From Liolophura sinensis (taxonomy: Eukaryota > Mollusca > Polyplacophora > Chitonida > Chitonidae): a stretch of 29,908 nt of DNA. Where the stretch lies: the NCBI RefSeq assembly GCF_032854445.1, contig NW_027018411.1, positions 1 through 29,908 of the forward strand, in the 5' to 3' direction. This document shows, piece by piece, positions 10,694 to 20,572 of the stretch. The position numbers and the translations under genes are program-made. The first letter of the stretch is position 1. Every line of letters starts with the position of its first letter. Below the pieces are notes generated by a model. The model did no database searches, was not told where the DNA came from, and saw only the letters and a program-made list of their open reading frames with translations.

Positions 10694-11241
10694 ATGTGCC
10701 CGTCGGTAGCCCAGAAGACGTAAAATCTTTGGGCTAAGCCCATTTAACTCACCCAGCAATTGTCTTACTTCTAAGTGCAAGACAATCTCAATGTCTTTAT
10801 CTACGTGTAGAAAAACCAGACCATTTGTATGTAAAAAACACAAGGTACTTGATACAGTCTGCTGTAAAAAGTACAACTCACCACAGACCCACATGAATAA
10901 GGTGCCAAAAGATCCGGAATTGAGCCAGGTATCGGCAGCTGTTAAAAATTGCAAATTTCCCTGGTTTCCATGGAGTAAGAGCCGTTCCTGGGCACGTGAT
11001 TATGACATCAATGATCATTCAATTGTCACTACAGCCAAAAGTATTGGTCGGAGAGCAACGCGGTTTGCACCATTCGATTTCTCGTCACAAAATACGTCGG
11101 ATTAGCCTCTTACCAGCAGCACTGGAACAATTTTTCCACTTTTGCATTTTTACCTGGTCTTTTTGTTAATTGAAATCGGCTACACTGTACTCTGTACAAT
11201 CGCGACTGGTCATTACTATATTCAACTTTTGACTATAAGTT
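10694..11241. repeat. Satellite monomer 20 (cassette A)
   Basis: 548 bp. The phasing string is altered to ATGTGCCCGTCGG and the two-state site to GACGTAAAATC. Cassette A is preceded by CTCACC. The second half has CATCAATGATC and GTTCCTGGGC. Confidence 0.96.
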
Positions 11242-11791
11242 ATGTGCCCTTCGGTAGCCCAGAAGACGTCAAATCTTTCGGCTAAGCCCATTTAACTCAC
11301 CCAGCAATTGTCTTACTTCTAAGTCCAAGACAATCTCAATGTCTTTATCTACGTGTAGAAAAACCACACCATTTGTACGTGAAAAAACACAAGGTACTTG
11401 ATACAGTCTGCTGTAAAAAGTACAACTGACCACAGACCCACATGAATAAGGTGCCAAAAGATGCGGAATTGAGCCAGGTATCGGCAGCTGTTGAAAAATT
11501 GCAAATTTCCCTGGTTTCCATGGAGTAAGAGCCGTTGATGTGCACGTGATTATGACATAAATGATCATTCAATTGTCACTACAGGCAAAAGTATTGGTCG
11601 GAGAGCAACGCGGTTTGCACCATTCGATTTCTCGTCACAAAATACGTCGGATTAGCCTCTTACCAGCAGCACTGGAAAAATTTTTCCAATTTTGCATTTT
11701 TGCCTGGTCTTTTTGTTAATTGAAATCGGCTACACTGTACTCTGTACAATCGCGACTGGTCATTACTATATTCAACTTTTGACTATAAGTT
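11242..11791. repeat. Satellite monomer 21 (cassette A)
   Basis: 550 bp. GTC form with TTTCGGCTAAG. Cassette A is followed by GATGCGG. The triplet before CACGTG reads GATGTG. The T-rich tract begins GGAAAAATTTTTCCAA, as in monomer 24. Confidence 0.96.
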
Positions 11792-12340
11792 ATGTGCCCT
11801 TCGGTAGCCCAGAAGACCTGAAATCTTTGGGCTAAGCCCATTTAACTCACCCAGCAATTGCCTTACTTCTAAGTGCAAGACAATCTCAATGTCTTTATCT
11901 ACGTGTAGAAAAACCACACCATTTGTACGTGAAAAACACAAGGTACTTGATACAGTCTACTGTAAAAAGTACAACTGACCACAGACCCACATGAATAAGG
12001 TGCCAAAAGATGCGGAATTGAGCCAGGTATCGGCAACTGTTGAAAAATTGCAAATTTCCCTGGTTTCCATGGGGTAAGAGCCGTTGCTGTGCACGTGATT
12101 ATGACATCAATGATCATTCAGTTGTCTCTACAGGCAAAAGTATTGGTCGGAGAGCAACGCGGTTTGCACCATTCGATTTCTCGTCACAAAATACGTCGGA
12201 TTAGCCTCTTACCAGCAGCACTCGAACAATTTTTCCAATTTTGCATTTTTGCCTGGTCATTTTGTTAATTGAAACCGGCTACACTGTACTCTGTACAATC
12301 GCGACTGGTCATTACTATATTCAACTTTTGACTATAAGTT
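11792..12340. repeat. Satellite monomer 22 (cassette A)
   Basis: 549 bp. CTG form. The loop of the third hairpin is TCTA instead of TCTG, with the stem kept. CATGGGGTAAG, CATTCAGTTGTCTC and AAACCGGCTAC are distinctive. Confidence 0.96.
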
Positions 12341-12889
12341 ATGTGCCCTTCGGTAGCCCAGAAGACCTGAAATCTTTGGGCTAAGCCCATTTAACTCACC
12401 CAGCAATTGCCTTACTTCTAAGTGAAAGACAATCTCAATGTCTTTATCTACGTGTAGAAAAACCACACCATTTGTACATGAAAAACACAAGGTACTTGAT
12501 ACAGTCTGCTGTAAAAAGTACAACTGAACACTGACCCACTTCAGTAAGGTGCCAAAAGATGCGGAATTGAGCCAGGCATCGGCAGCTGTTGAAAAATTGC
12601 AAATTTCCCTGGTTTCCATGGAGTAAGAGCCGTCGCTATGCACGTGATTATGACATAAATAATCATTCAATTGTCACTACAGCCAAAAGTATTAGTCGGA
12701 GAGCAACGCGGTTTGCACCATTTGATTTCTCGTCACAAAATACGTCGGATTAGCCTCTTACCAGCAGCACTGGAACAGTTTTTCCACTTTTGCATTTTTT
12801 CCTGGTCTTTTTGTTAATTGAAATCGGCTACACTGTACTCTGTACAATCGCGACTGGTCATTACTATGTTCAACTTTTGACTATAAGTT
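12341..12889. repeat. Satellite monomer 23 (cassette B)
   Basis: 549 bp. CTG form with GTGAAAGAC. The triplet region reads GTCGCTATGCACG. It has ATAAATAATCATTC, TATTAGTCGG, CCATTTGATT and ACTATGTTC. Confidence 0.96.
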
Positions 12890-13438
12890 ATGTGCCCTTC
12901 GGTAGCCCAGAAGACGTCAAATCTTTGGGCTAAGCCCATTTAACTCACCCAGCAATTGTCTTACTTCTAAGTGCAAGGCAATCTCAATGTCTTTATCTAC
13001 GTGTAGAAAAACCACACCATTTGTACGTGAAAAACACAAGGTACTTGATACAGTCTGCTGTAAAAAGTACAACTGACCACAGACCCACATGAATAAGGTG
13101 CCAAAAGATGCGGAATTAAGCCAGGTATCGGCAGCTGTTGAAAAATTGCAAATTTCCCTGGTTTCCATGGAGTAAGAGCCGTTGCTGTGCACGTGATTAT
13201 GACATAAATGATCATTCAATTGTCACTACAGGCAAAAGTATTGGTCGGAGAGCAACGCGGTTTGCACCATTCGATTTCTCGTCACAAAATACGTCGGATT
13301 AGCCTCTTACCAGCAGCACTGGAAAAATTTTTCCAATTTTGCATTTTTGCCTGGTCTTTTTGTTAATTGAAACCGGCTAAAATGTACTCTTTACAATCGC
13401 GACTGGTCATTACTATATTCAACTTTTGACTATAAGTT
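12890..13438. repeat. Satellite monomer 24 (cassette A)
   Basis: 549 bp. GTC form, cassette A with GATGCGGAATTAAGCC. The tail carries AAACCGGCTAAAATG and CTCTTTAC, which destroys the usual GTAC-TCT-GTAC element. Confidence 0.96.
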
Positions 13439-13986
13439 ATGTGCCCTTCGGTAGCTCAGAAGACCTGAAATCTTTGGGCTAAGCCCATTTAACTCACCCA
13501 GCAATTGCCTTACTTCTAAGTGCAAGACAATCTCAATGTCTTTATCTACGTGTAGAAAAACCACACCATTTGTACGTGAAAAACACAAGGTACTTGATAC
13601 AGTCTGCTGTAAAAATTACAACTGACCACAGACCCACATGAATAAGGTGTCAAAAGATCCGGAATTGAGCCAGGCATCGGCAGCTGTTAAAAATTGCAAA
13701 TTTCCCTGGTTTCCATGGAGTAAGAGCCGTTGCTGTGCACGTGATTATGACATAATTGATCATTCAATTGTCACTACAGGCAAAAGTATTGGTCGGACAG
13801 CAACGCGGTTTGCACCATTCGATTTGTCGTCACAAAATACGTCGGATTAGCCTCTTACCAGCAGCACTGGAACAATTTTTCCAATTTTGCATTTTTACCT
13901 GGTCTTTTTGTTAATTGAAATCGGCTACACTGTACTCTGTACAATCGCGACTGGTCATTACTATGTTCAACTTTTGACTATAAGTT
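13439..13986. repeat. Satellite monomer 25 (cassette A / B-type flank)
   Basis: 548 bp. GGTAGCTCAG and CTG form. Cassette A is followed by GCATCGG, not GTATCGG. It has AAGGTGTCAAAAG, CATAATTGATC and GGTCGGACAGC. G13965 in ACTATGTTC is the first base shared with the second copy of the large duplication. Confidence 0.96.
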
Positions 13987-14535
13987 ATGTGCCCTTCGGT
14001 AGCCCAGAAGACGTCAAATCTTTCGGCTAAGCCCATTTAACTCACCCAGCAATTGTCTTACTTCTAAGTCCAAGACAATCTCAATGTCTTTATCTACGTG
14101 TAGAAAAGCCAGACCATTTGTACATGAAAAACACAAGGTACTTGATACAGTCTGCTGTAAAAAGTACAACTGAACACTGACCCACTTCAGTAAGGTGCCA
14201 AAAGATTCGGAATTGAGCCAGGCGTCGGCAGCTGTTGAAAAATTGCAAATTTCCCTGGTTTCCATGGGGTAAGAGCCGTTGCTGTGCACGTGATTATGAC
14301 ATAAATGATCATTCATTTGTCGCTTCAGCCAAAAGTATTGGTCGGAGAGCAACGCGGAATGCACCATTCGATTTCTCGTCACAAAATACGTCGGATTAGC
14401 CTTCTACTAGAAGCACTGGAACAGTTTTTCCACTTTTGCATTTTTGCCTGGTGTTTTTGTTAATTGAAACCGGCTACACTGTAGTCTGTACAATCGCGAC
14501 TGGTCATTACTATATTCAACTTTTGACTATAAGTT
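13987..14535. repeat. Satellite monomer 26 (cassette B)
   Basis: 549 bp. Marked by GTAGAAAAGCCAGACC, GATTCGG, CATGGGGTAAG, CATTCATTTGTCGC, GCGGAATGC, TACTAGAAGC and CTGTAGTCTG, all repeated in monomer 38. The only difference I found from monomer 38 is GCGTCGG versus GCATCGG. Confidence 0.97.
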
Positions 14536-15085
14536 ATGTGCCCTTCGGTAGCCCAGAAGACCTGAAATCTTTGGGCCAAGCCCATTTAACTCACCCAGCA
14601 ATTGTCTTACTTCTAAGTCCAAGACAATCTCAATGTCTTTATCTACGTGTAGAAAAACCACACCATTTGTACATAAAAAACAGAAGGTACTTGATACAGT
14701 CTGCTGTAAAAAGTACAACTGAACACTGACCCACTTCAGTAAGGTGCCAAAAGATGCGGAATTAGGCCAGGCATCGGCAGCTGTTAAAAAAATTGCAAAA
14801 ATCCCTGGTTTCCATGGAGTAAGAGCCGTTGCTGGGCACGTGATTATGACATCAATGATCATTGAATTGTCGCTACAGCCAAAAGTGTTGGTCGGAGAGC
14901 GACGCGGTTTGCACCATTCGATTTCTCGTCACAAAATACGTCGGATTTGCCTCTTACTAGTAGCACTGGAACAGTTTTTCCACTTTTGCATTTTTGCCTG
15001 GTCTTTTTGTTAATTGAAATCGGCTACACTGTACTCTGTACAATCGCGACTGGTCATTACTATATTCAACTTTTGACTATAAGTT
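14536..15085. repeat. Satellite monomer 27 (cassette B), absent from copy 2
   Basis: 550 bp. GGGCCAAG form with AACAGAAGG, GGAATTAGGCC, AAAAAAATTGCAAAAATCC, AAAAGTGTTGG and TTACTAGTAGC. No counterpart exists between monomers 38 and 39. Its length equals the offset drop there. Confidence 0.96.
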
Positions 15086-15634
15086 ATGTGCCCTTCGGTA
15101 GCCCAGAAGACCTGAAAACTTTGGGCTAAGCCCATTTAACTCACCCAGCAATTGCCTTACTTCTAAGTGCAAGACAATCTCAATGTCTTTATCTACGTGT
15201 AGAAAAACCACACCATTTGTACGTGAAAAACACAAGGTACTTGATACAGTCTGCTGTAAAAAGTACAACTGACCACAGACCCACATGATTAAGGTGCCAA
15301 AAGATCCGGAATTGAGCCAGGTATCGGCAGGGGTTGAAAAATTGCAAATTTCCCTGGTTTCCATGAAGTAAGAGCCGTTGCTGTGCACGTGATTATGACA
15401 TAAATGATCATTCAATTGTCACTACAGCCAAAAGTATTGGTCGGACAGCAACGCGGTTTGCACCATTCGATTTCTCGTCACAAAATACGTCGGATTAGCC
15501 TCTTACCGGCAGCACTGGAACAATTTTTCCACTTTTGCATTTTCACCTGGTCTTTTTGTTAATTGAAATCGGCTACACTGTACTCTGTACAATCGCGACT
15601 GGTCATTACTATATTCAACTTTTGACTATAAGTT
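15086..15634. repeat. Satellite monomer 28 (cassette A)
   Basis: 549 bp. Carries a striking set of private changes: CTGAAAACT, CATGATTAAGG, CGGCAGGGGTTG and CATGAAGTAAG (NcoI site lost). All recur in monomer 39, with 4 base differences in the unit. Confidence 0.97.
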
Positions 15635-16182
15635 ATGTGCCCTTCGGTAGCCCAGAAGACGTCAAATCTTTGGGCTAAGCCCATTTAACTCACCCAGCAA
15701 TTGTCTTACTTCTAAGTCCAAGACAATCTCAATGTCTTTATCTACGTGTAGAAAACCACACCATTTGTACATGAAAAACACAAGGTACTTGATACAGTCT
15801 GCTGTAAAAAGTACAACTGAACACTGACCCACTTCAGTAAGGTGCCAAAAGATTGGGAATTGAGCCAGGCATCGGCAGCTGTTGAAAAATTGCAAATTTC
15901 CCTGGTTTCCATGGAGTAAGAGCCGTTGCTGGGCACGTGATTATGACAAAAATGATCATTCAATTGTCGCTACAGCCAAAAGTTTTGGTCGGAGAGCAAC
16001 GCGGATTGTACCATTCGATTTCTCGTCACAAAATACGTCGGATTAGCCTTCTACTAGTAGCACTGGAACAGTTTTTCCACTTTTGCATTTTTGCCTGGTC
16101 TTTTTGTTAATTGAAATCGGCTACACTGTACTCTGTACAATCGCGACTGGTCATTACTATGTTCAACTTTTGACTATAAGTT
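15635..16182. repeat. Satellite monomer 29 (cassette B)
   Basis: 548 bp. GTAGAAAACC (one A shorter), GATTGGG, GACAAAAATG, AAGTTTTGG and GCGGATTGTACC. Counterpart is monomer 40. It ends with ACTATGTTC, which the counterpart lacks. Confidence 0.97.
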
Positions 16183-16731
16183 ATGTGCCCTTCGGTAGCT
16201 CAGAAGACCTGAAATCTTTGGGCTAAGCCCATTTAACTCACCCAGCAATTGCCTTACTTCTAAGTGCAAGACAATCTCAATGTCTTTATCTACGTGTAAA
16301 AAAACCACACCATTTGTACATAAAAAACACAAGGTACTTGATACAGTCTGCTGTAAAAAGTACAACTGAACACTGACCCACTTCAGTAAGGTGCCAAAAG
16401 ATGCGGAATTGAGCCAGGCATCGGCAGCTGTTGAAAAATTGCAAATTTCCCTGGTTTCCATGGAGTAAGAGCCGTTGCTGGGCACGTGATTATGACATAA
16501 TTGATCATTCAATTGTCACTACAGCCAAAAGTATTAGTCGGAGAGCAACGCGATTTGCACCATTTGATTTCTCGTCACAAAATACGTCGGATTAGCCTCT
16601 TACCAGCAGCACTGGAACAGTTTTTCCACTTTTGCAATTTTACCTGTTCTTTTTGTTAATTGAAATCGGCTACACTGTACTCTGTACAATCGCGAATGGT
16701 CATTACTATATTCAACTTTTGACTATAAGTT
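16183..16731. repeat. Satellite monomer 30 (cassette B)
   Basis: 549 bp. GGTAGCTCAG, GTGTAAAAAAACC, CATAATTGATC, TATTAGTC, GCGATTTGCACC and TGCAATTTTACC. Counterpart is monomer 41. The only change I found is CGCGAATGG versus CGCGCATGG, where most units have CGCGACTGG. Confidence 0.97.
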
Positions 16732-17279
16732 ATGTGCCCTTCGGTAGCCCAGAAGACGTCAAATCTTTCGGCTAAGCCCACTTAACTCACCCAGCAATTG
16801 TCTTACTTCTAAGTACAAGACAATCTCACTGTGTTTATCTACGTGTAGAAAAAACACACCATTTGTACGTGAAAAATACAAGGTACTTGATACAGTCTGC
16901 TGTAAAAAGTACAACTGAACACTGACCCACTTCAGTAAGGTGCCAAAAGATGCGGAATTGAGCCAGGCATTGGCAGCTGTTGAAAAATTGCAAATTTCCC
17001 TGGTTTCCATGGATTGAGCCGTTGCTGGGCACGTGATTATGACATAAATGATCATTCAATTGTCACTACAGCCAAAAGTATTGGTCGGAGAACAACGCGG
17101 TTTGCACCATTCGATTTGTCGTCACAAAATACGTCGGATTAGCCTCTTACCAGCAGCACTGGAACAGTTTTTCCACTTTTGCATTTTTTGCCTGGTCTTT
17201 TTGTTAATTGAAATCGGCTACACTGTACTCTGTACAATCGCGACTGGTCATTACTATATTCAACTTTTGACTATAAGTT
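16732..17279. repeat. Satellite monomer 31 (cassette B, GATTGAGCC form)
   Basis: 548 bp. GCCCACTTAAC, AGTACAAG, GAAAAAACACACC and GGATTGAGCC (a variant of the 2 bp deletion form). Counterpart is monomer 42. CTCACTGTGTTT here is CTCAATGTCTTT there. Confidence 0.97.
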
Positions 17280-17826
17280 ATGTGCCCTTCGGTAGCCCAG
17301 AAGACGTCAAATCTTTGGGCTAAGCCCATTTAACTCACCCAGCAATTGCCTTACTTCTAAGTGCAAGACAATCTCAATGTCTTTATCTACATGTAGAAAA
17401 ACCACACCATTTGTACGTGAAAAACACAAGGTACTTGATACAGTCTGCTGTAAAAAGTACAACTGAACACTGACCCACTTCAGTAAGGTGCCAAAAGATG
17501 CGGAATTGAGCCAGGCATCGGCAGCTGTTGAAAAATTGCAAATTTCCCTGGTTTCCATGGAGTGAGCCGTTGCTGGGCACGTGATTATGACATAAATGAT
17601 CATTCAATTGTCACTACAGCCAAAAGTATTGGTCGGAGAACAACGCGGTTTGCACCATTCGATTTCTCGTCACAAAATACGTCGGATTAGCCTCTTACCA
17701 GCAGCACTGGAACAGTTTTTCCACTTTTGCATTTTTACCTGGTCTTTTTGTTAATTGAAATCGGCTACACCGTACTCTGTACAATCGCGACTGGTCATTA
17801 CTATATTCAACTTTTGACTATAAGTT
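17280..17826. repeat. Satellite monomer 32 (cassette B, GTGAGCC form)
   Basis: 547 bp. CTACATGTAG marks this type and recurs in monomers 43 and 46. The plus-strand stretch from the preceding AATGATCATT to its two-state site is nearly identical in four places (17048, 23085, 24732 and 29117). I counted 18 CpG dinucleotides in this unit. Confidence 0.97.
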
Positions 17827-17862
17827 ATGTGCCCTTCGGTAGCCCAGAAGACCTGAAATCTT

Positions 17863-17875
17863 TGGGCTAAGCCCA
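17863..17875. repeat. Inverted repeat 1 (representative copy)
   Basis: TGGGCT and AGCCCA flank a single A, so six perfect pairs can form. It is present in units reading TTTGGGCTAAGCCCA. It is broken in units reading TTTCGGCTAAG or GGGCCAAG. It lies about 37 bp after the phasing string. The TAA at its centre is the stop that ends most plus-strand open frames. Confidence 0.7.
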
Positions 17876-17891
17876 TTTAACTCACCCAGCA

Positions 17892-17919
17892 ATTGTCTTA
17901 CTTCTAAGTGCAAGACAAT
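17892..17919. repeat. Inverted repeat 2 (representative copy)
   Basis: ATTGTCTT-ACTT and AAGT-AAGACAAT are complementary, with a two-base bulge between AAGT and AAGACAAT. Up to 12 pairs are possible, though the tip must open to form a loop. The bulge is where units differ (CC, GC or AC). The common GTCTT/GCCTT difference removes one pair. No function is shown. Confidence 0.7.
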
Positions 17920-17977
17920 CTCAATGTCTTTATCTACGTGTAGAAAAACCACACCATTTGTACATGAAAAACACAAG

Positions 17978-18007
17978 GTACTTGATACAGTCTGCTGTAA
18001 AAAGTAC
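17978..18007. repeat. Inverted repeat 3 (representative copy)
   Basis: GTACTT pairs with AAGTAC, then a GA/AA internal mismatch, then TACAG pairs with CTGTA around a TCTG loop. That gives eleven pairs. Monomers 5, 9, 22 and 54 vary only in the loop. Monomers 8 and 15 (GCAGTA), 12 and 17 (ATGTAC) and 25 (ATTAC) change a stem. A fold in a satellite transcript is possible but unproven. Confidence 0.7.
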
Positions 18008-18101
18008 AACTGAACACTGACCCACTTCAGTAAGGTGCCAAAAGATGCGGAATTGAGCCAGGCATCGGCAGCTGTTGAAAAATTGCAAATTTCCCTGGTT
18101 T

Positions 18102-18107
18102 CCATGG
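18102..18107. other. NcoI site CCATGG, once per monomer (representative)
   Basis: CCATGG recurs in almost every unit. It is lost in monomers 9 (TTTAGATGG), 28 and 39 (CATGAAG). Digestion should therefore give a ladder with a main band near 548 bp. Confidence 0.85.
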
Positions 18108-18126
18108 AGTAAGAGCCATTGCTGTG

Positions 18127-18132
18127 CACGTG
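18127..18132. promoter_or_regulatory. CACGTG palindrome (E-box type), once per monomer (representative)
   Basis: CACGTG followed by ATTATGAC occurs in 51 of 54 full units and in the left partial unit. The exceptions are monomer 11 (CAACGTG) and monomers 12 and 17 (CATGTG). The bases just upstream vary (GGG, TGT, ACG, ATG). CACGTG is the core site of bHLH-type factors in eukaryotes; binding here is only a possibility. Confidence 0.45.
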
Positions 18133-18143
18133 ATTATGACATA

Positions 18144-18153
18144 AATGATCATT
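18144..18153. repeat. Perfect 10 bp palindrome AATGATCATT (representative)
   Basis: A perfect palindrome 12 bp after the CACGTG in most units. C-subfamily units replace it with CAATATTCATTG, and monomers 23, 39 and several others carry single changes. No binding factor is implied. Confidence 0.6.
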
Positions 18154-18374
18154 CAATTGTCACTACAGCCAAAAGTATTGGTCGGAGAGCAACGCGGTTT
18201 GCACCATTCGATTTCTCGTCACAAAATACGTCGGATTAGCCTCTTACAGGAGCACTGGAACAGTTTTTCCACTTTTGCATTTTTCCCTGGTCTTTTTGTT
18301 AATTGAAATCGGCTACACTGTACTCTGTACAATCGCGACTGGTCATTACTATATTCAACTTTTGACTATAAGTT

Positions 18375-18924
18375 ATGTGCCCTTCGGTAGCCCAGAAGAC
18401 CTGAAATCTTTGGGCTAAGCCCATTTAACTCACCCAGCAATTGCCTTACTTCTAAGTCCAAGACAATCTCAATGTCTTTATCTACGTGTAGAAAAACCAG
18501 ACCATTTGTACATAAAAAACACAAGGTACTTGATACAGTCTGCTGTAAAAAGTACAACTGAACACTGACCCACTTCAGTAAGGTGCCAAAAGATGCGGAA
18601 TTGAGCCAGGCATCGGCAGCTGTTGAAAAATTGCAAATTTCCCTGGTTTCCATGGAGTAAGAGCCGTTGCTACGCACGTGATTATGACATAAATGATCAT
18701 TCAATTGTCGCTACAGCCAAAAGTATTGGTCGGAGAGCAACGCGGATTGCACCATTCGATTTCTCGTCACAAAATACGTCGGATTAGCCTCTTACTAGTA
18801 GCACTGGAACAGTTTTTCCACTTTTGCATTTTTTGCCTGGTCTTTTTGTTAATTGAAATCGGCTACACTGTACTCTGTACAATCGCGACTGGTCATTACT
18901 ATATTCAACTTTTGACTATAAGTT
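18375..18924. repeat. Satellite monomer 34 (cassette B)
   Basis: 550 bp. GCTACGCACG, GCGGATTGC and TTACTAGTAGC in the second half recur in monomer 51. Its copy-2 equivalent is missing. Confidence 0.97.
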
Positions 18925-19112
18925 ATGAGCCCTTCGGTAGCTCAAAAGACCTGAAATCTTTGGGCCAAGCCCATTTAACTCACCCAGCAATTGTCTTACT
19001 TCTAAGTCCAAGAAAATCTCAATGTCTTTATTTACGTGTAGAAAAACCAGACCATTTGTACATAAAAAACACAAGGTACTTGATACAGTCTGCTGTAAAA
19101 AGTACAACTTAA
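18693..19112 (+). other. Longest plus-strand open frame, 139 codons (probably not a gene)
   Basis: It runs across the junction of monomers 34 and 35. In most units this frame stops at 91 codons, at the TAA inside GGGCTAAGCC. Units reading GGGCCAAG have a glutamine codon instead and continue. A stretch of about 25 hydrophobic residues comes from the T-rich tract. No recognised domain or promoter, and no start context beyond the ATG in AATGATC. It overlaps antisense open frames of similar length. I consider it fortuitous. Confidence 0.15.
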
Positions 19113-19473
19113 CACTGACCCACTTCAGTAAGGTGCCAAAAGATGCGGAATTGGGCCAGGCATCGGCAGCTGTTAAAAAATTGCAAATTTTCCTGGTTTC
19201 CATGGAGTAAGAGCCGTTGCTGGGCACGTGATTATGACATTAATGATCATTGAATTGTCGCTACAGCCAAAAGTATTGGTCGGAGAGCAACGCGGTTTGC
19301 ACCATTCGATTTCTCGTCACAAAATACGTCGGATTAGCCTGCTACTAGTAGCACTGGAACAGTTTTTCCACTTTTGCATTTTTACCTGGTGTTTTTGTTA
19401 ATTGAAATCGGCTACACTGTACTCTGTACAATCGCGACTGGTCATTACTATATTCAACTTTTGACTATAAGTT
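18925..19473. repeat. Satellite monomer 35 (cassette B)
   Basis: 549 bp. The phasing string is ATGAGCCC. GGTAGCTCAAAAG, GTCCAAGAAAATC and TATTTACGTG are shared in part with monomer 52. Cassette B is preceded by AACTTAACACTG. GCTACTAGTAGC and GGTGTTTTTG end the unit. Its copy-2 equivalent is missing. Confidence 0.97.
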
Positions 19474-20022
19474 ATGTGCCCTTCGGTAGCCCAGAAGACC
19501 TGAAATCTTTGGGCTAAGCCCATTTAACTCACCCAGCAATTGCCTTACTTCTAAGTGCAAGACAATCTCAATGTGTTTATCTACGTGTAGAAAAACCACA
19601 CCATTTGTACATAAAAAACACAAGGTACTTGATACAGTCTGCTGTAAAAAGTACAACTGAACACTGACCCACTTCAGTAAGGTGCCAAAAGATGCGGAAT
19701 TGAGCCAGGCATCGGCAGCTGTTGAACAATTGCAAATTTCCCTGGTTTCCATGGAGTAAGAGCCGTTGCTGGGCACGTGATTATGACATAATTGATCATT
19801 CAATTGTCACTACAGCCAAAAGTATTAGTCGGAGAGCAACGCGATTTGCACCATTTGATTTCTCGTCACAAAATACGTCGGATTAGCCTCTTACCAGCAG
19901 CACTGGAACAGTTTTTCCACTTTTGCAATTTTACCTGTTCTTTTTGTTAATTGAAATCGGCTACACTGTACTCTGTACAATCGCGACTGGTCATTACTAT
20001 ATTCAACTTTTGACTATAAGTT
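19474..20022. repeat. Satellite monomer 36 (cassette B)
   Basis: 549 bp. AATGTGTTTATC, TTGAACAATTGC, CATAATTGATC, TATTAGTC, GCGATTTGC and TGCAATTTTACC. I found no difference from monomer 44, which lies 4,391 bp downstream. Confidence 0.97.
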
Positions 20023-20572
20023 ATGTGCCCTTCGGTAGCCCAGAAGACGTCAAATCTTTGGGCTAAGCCCATTTAACTCACCCAGCAATTGTCTTACTTC
20101 TAAGTACAAGACAATCTCAATGTGTTTATCTACGTGTAGAAAAACCAGACCATTTGTACATGAAAAACACAAGGTACTTGATACAGTCTGCTGTAAAAAG
20201 TACAACTGACCACAGACCCACATGAATAAGGTGCCAAAAGATCCGGAATTGAGCCAGGTATCGGCAGCTGTTGAAAAATTGCAAATTTCCCTGGTTTCCA
20301 TGGAGTAAGAGCCGTTGCTGGGCACGTGATTATGACATAAATGATCATTCAATTGTCACTACAGCCAAAAGTATTGGTCGGAGAACAACGCGGTTTGCAC
20401 CATTCGATTTGTCGTCACAAAATACGTCGGATTAGCCTCTTACCAGCAGCACTAGAACAGTTTTTCCACTTTTGCATTTTTTGCCTGGTCTTTTTGTTAA
20501 TTGAAATCGGCTACACTGTACTCTGTACAATCGCGACTGGTCATTACTATGTTCAACTTTTGACTATAAGTT
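20023..20572. repeat. Satellite monomer 37 (cassette A), contains duplication junction
   Basis: 550 bp. Matches monomer 45 (GATCCGG here, GATTCGG there) as far as TTTTTTGCCTGG. From ACTATGTTC it switches to the sequence that begins copy 2. The junction of the 12-monomer duplication therefore lies between 20484 and 20550. Confidence 0.96.

Larger units (their letters stand above)
17818..18156 (-). other. Recurrent minus-strand open frame, 112 codons (probably not a gene)
   Basis: This is the best example of a frame seen, whole or cut short, in most units after 10 kb; length is 98-122 codons. It starts at the ATG in the reverse complement of the AATGATCATT region and ends next to the phasing string. 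I recognise no family, signal peptide or catalytic motif. Differences among copies are mostly amino-acid changing (for example FSRT/FSCT/FLCT, DKD/DKH, LHLE/LDLE, LSPK/LSRK/LGPK). Frameshifts are common in the left third. That is what repeated non-coding DNA predicts, not protein-level selection. Confidence 0.2.
17827..18374. repeat. Satellite monomer 33 (cassette B)
   Basis: 548 bp. Close to consensus in its first half. Marked by GAGCCATTGCTGTGC and TTACAGGAGC (two bases shorter than TTACCAGCAGC). Related to monomers 47 and 54. Its equivalent is missing from copy 2 of the large duplication. Confidence 0.97.
13965..20550. repeat. Large tandem duplication, copy 1 (monomers 26-37)
   Basis: Twelve consecutive monomers, 6,586 bp from G13965 to just before its counterpart G20551. 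Private variants of each unit recur in order downstream at offset 6,586, then 6,036/6,037, then 4,391. The two offset drops are 550 bp (after 6,036) and 1,647 bp (from 6,038 to 4,391). These equal the exact lengths of monomer 27 and of monomers 33+34+35. By my count over monomers 28-32 the copies differ at about 10 substitutions and 2 single-base insertions in about 2.74 kb. That is far less than neighbouring monomers differ from each other. Confidence 0.9.

Noticed and set aside
18255-18306. Phased A/T tracts causing DNA bending
   Set aside because: T-runs in the pyrimidine-rich tract are spaced about 8, 8 and 13 bp, not about 10.5 bp. No strong case from the sequence alone.
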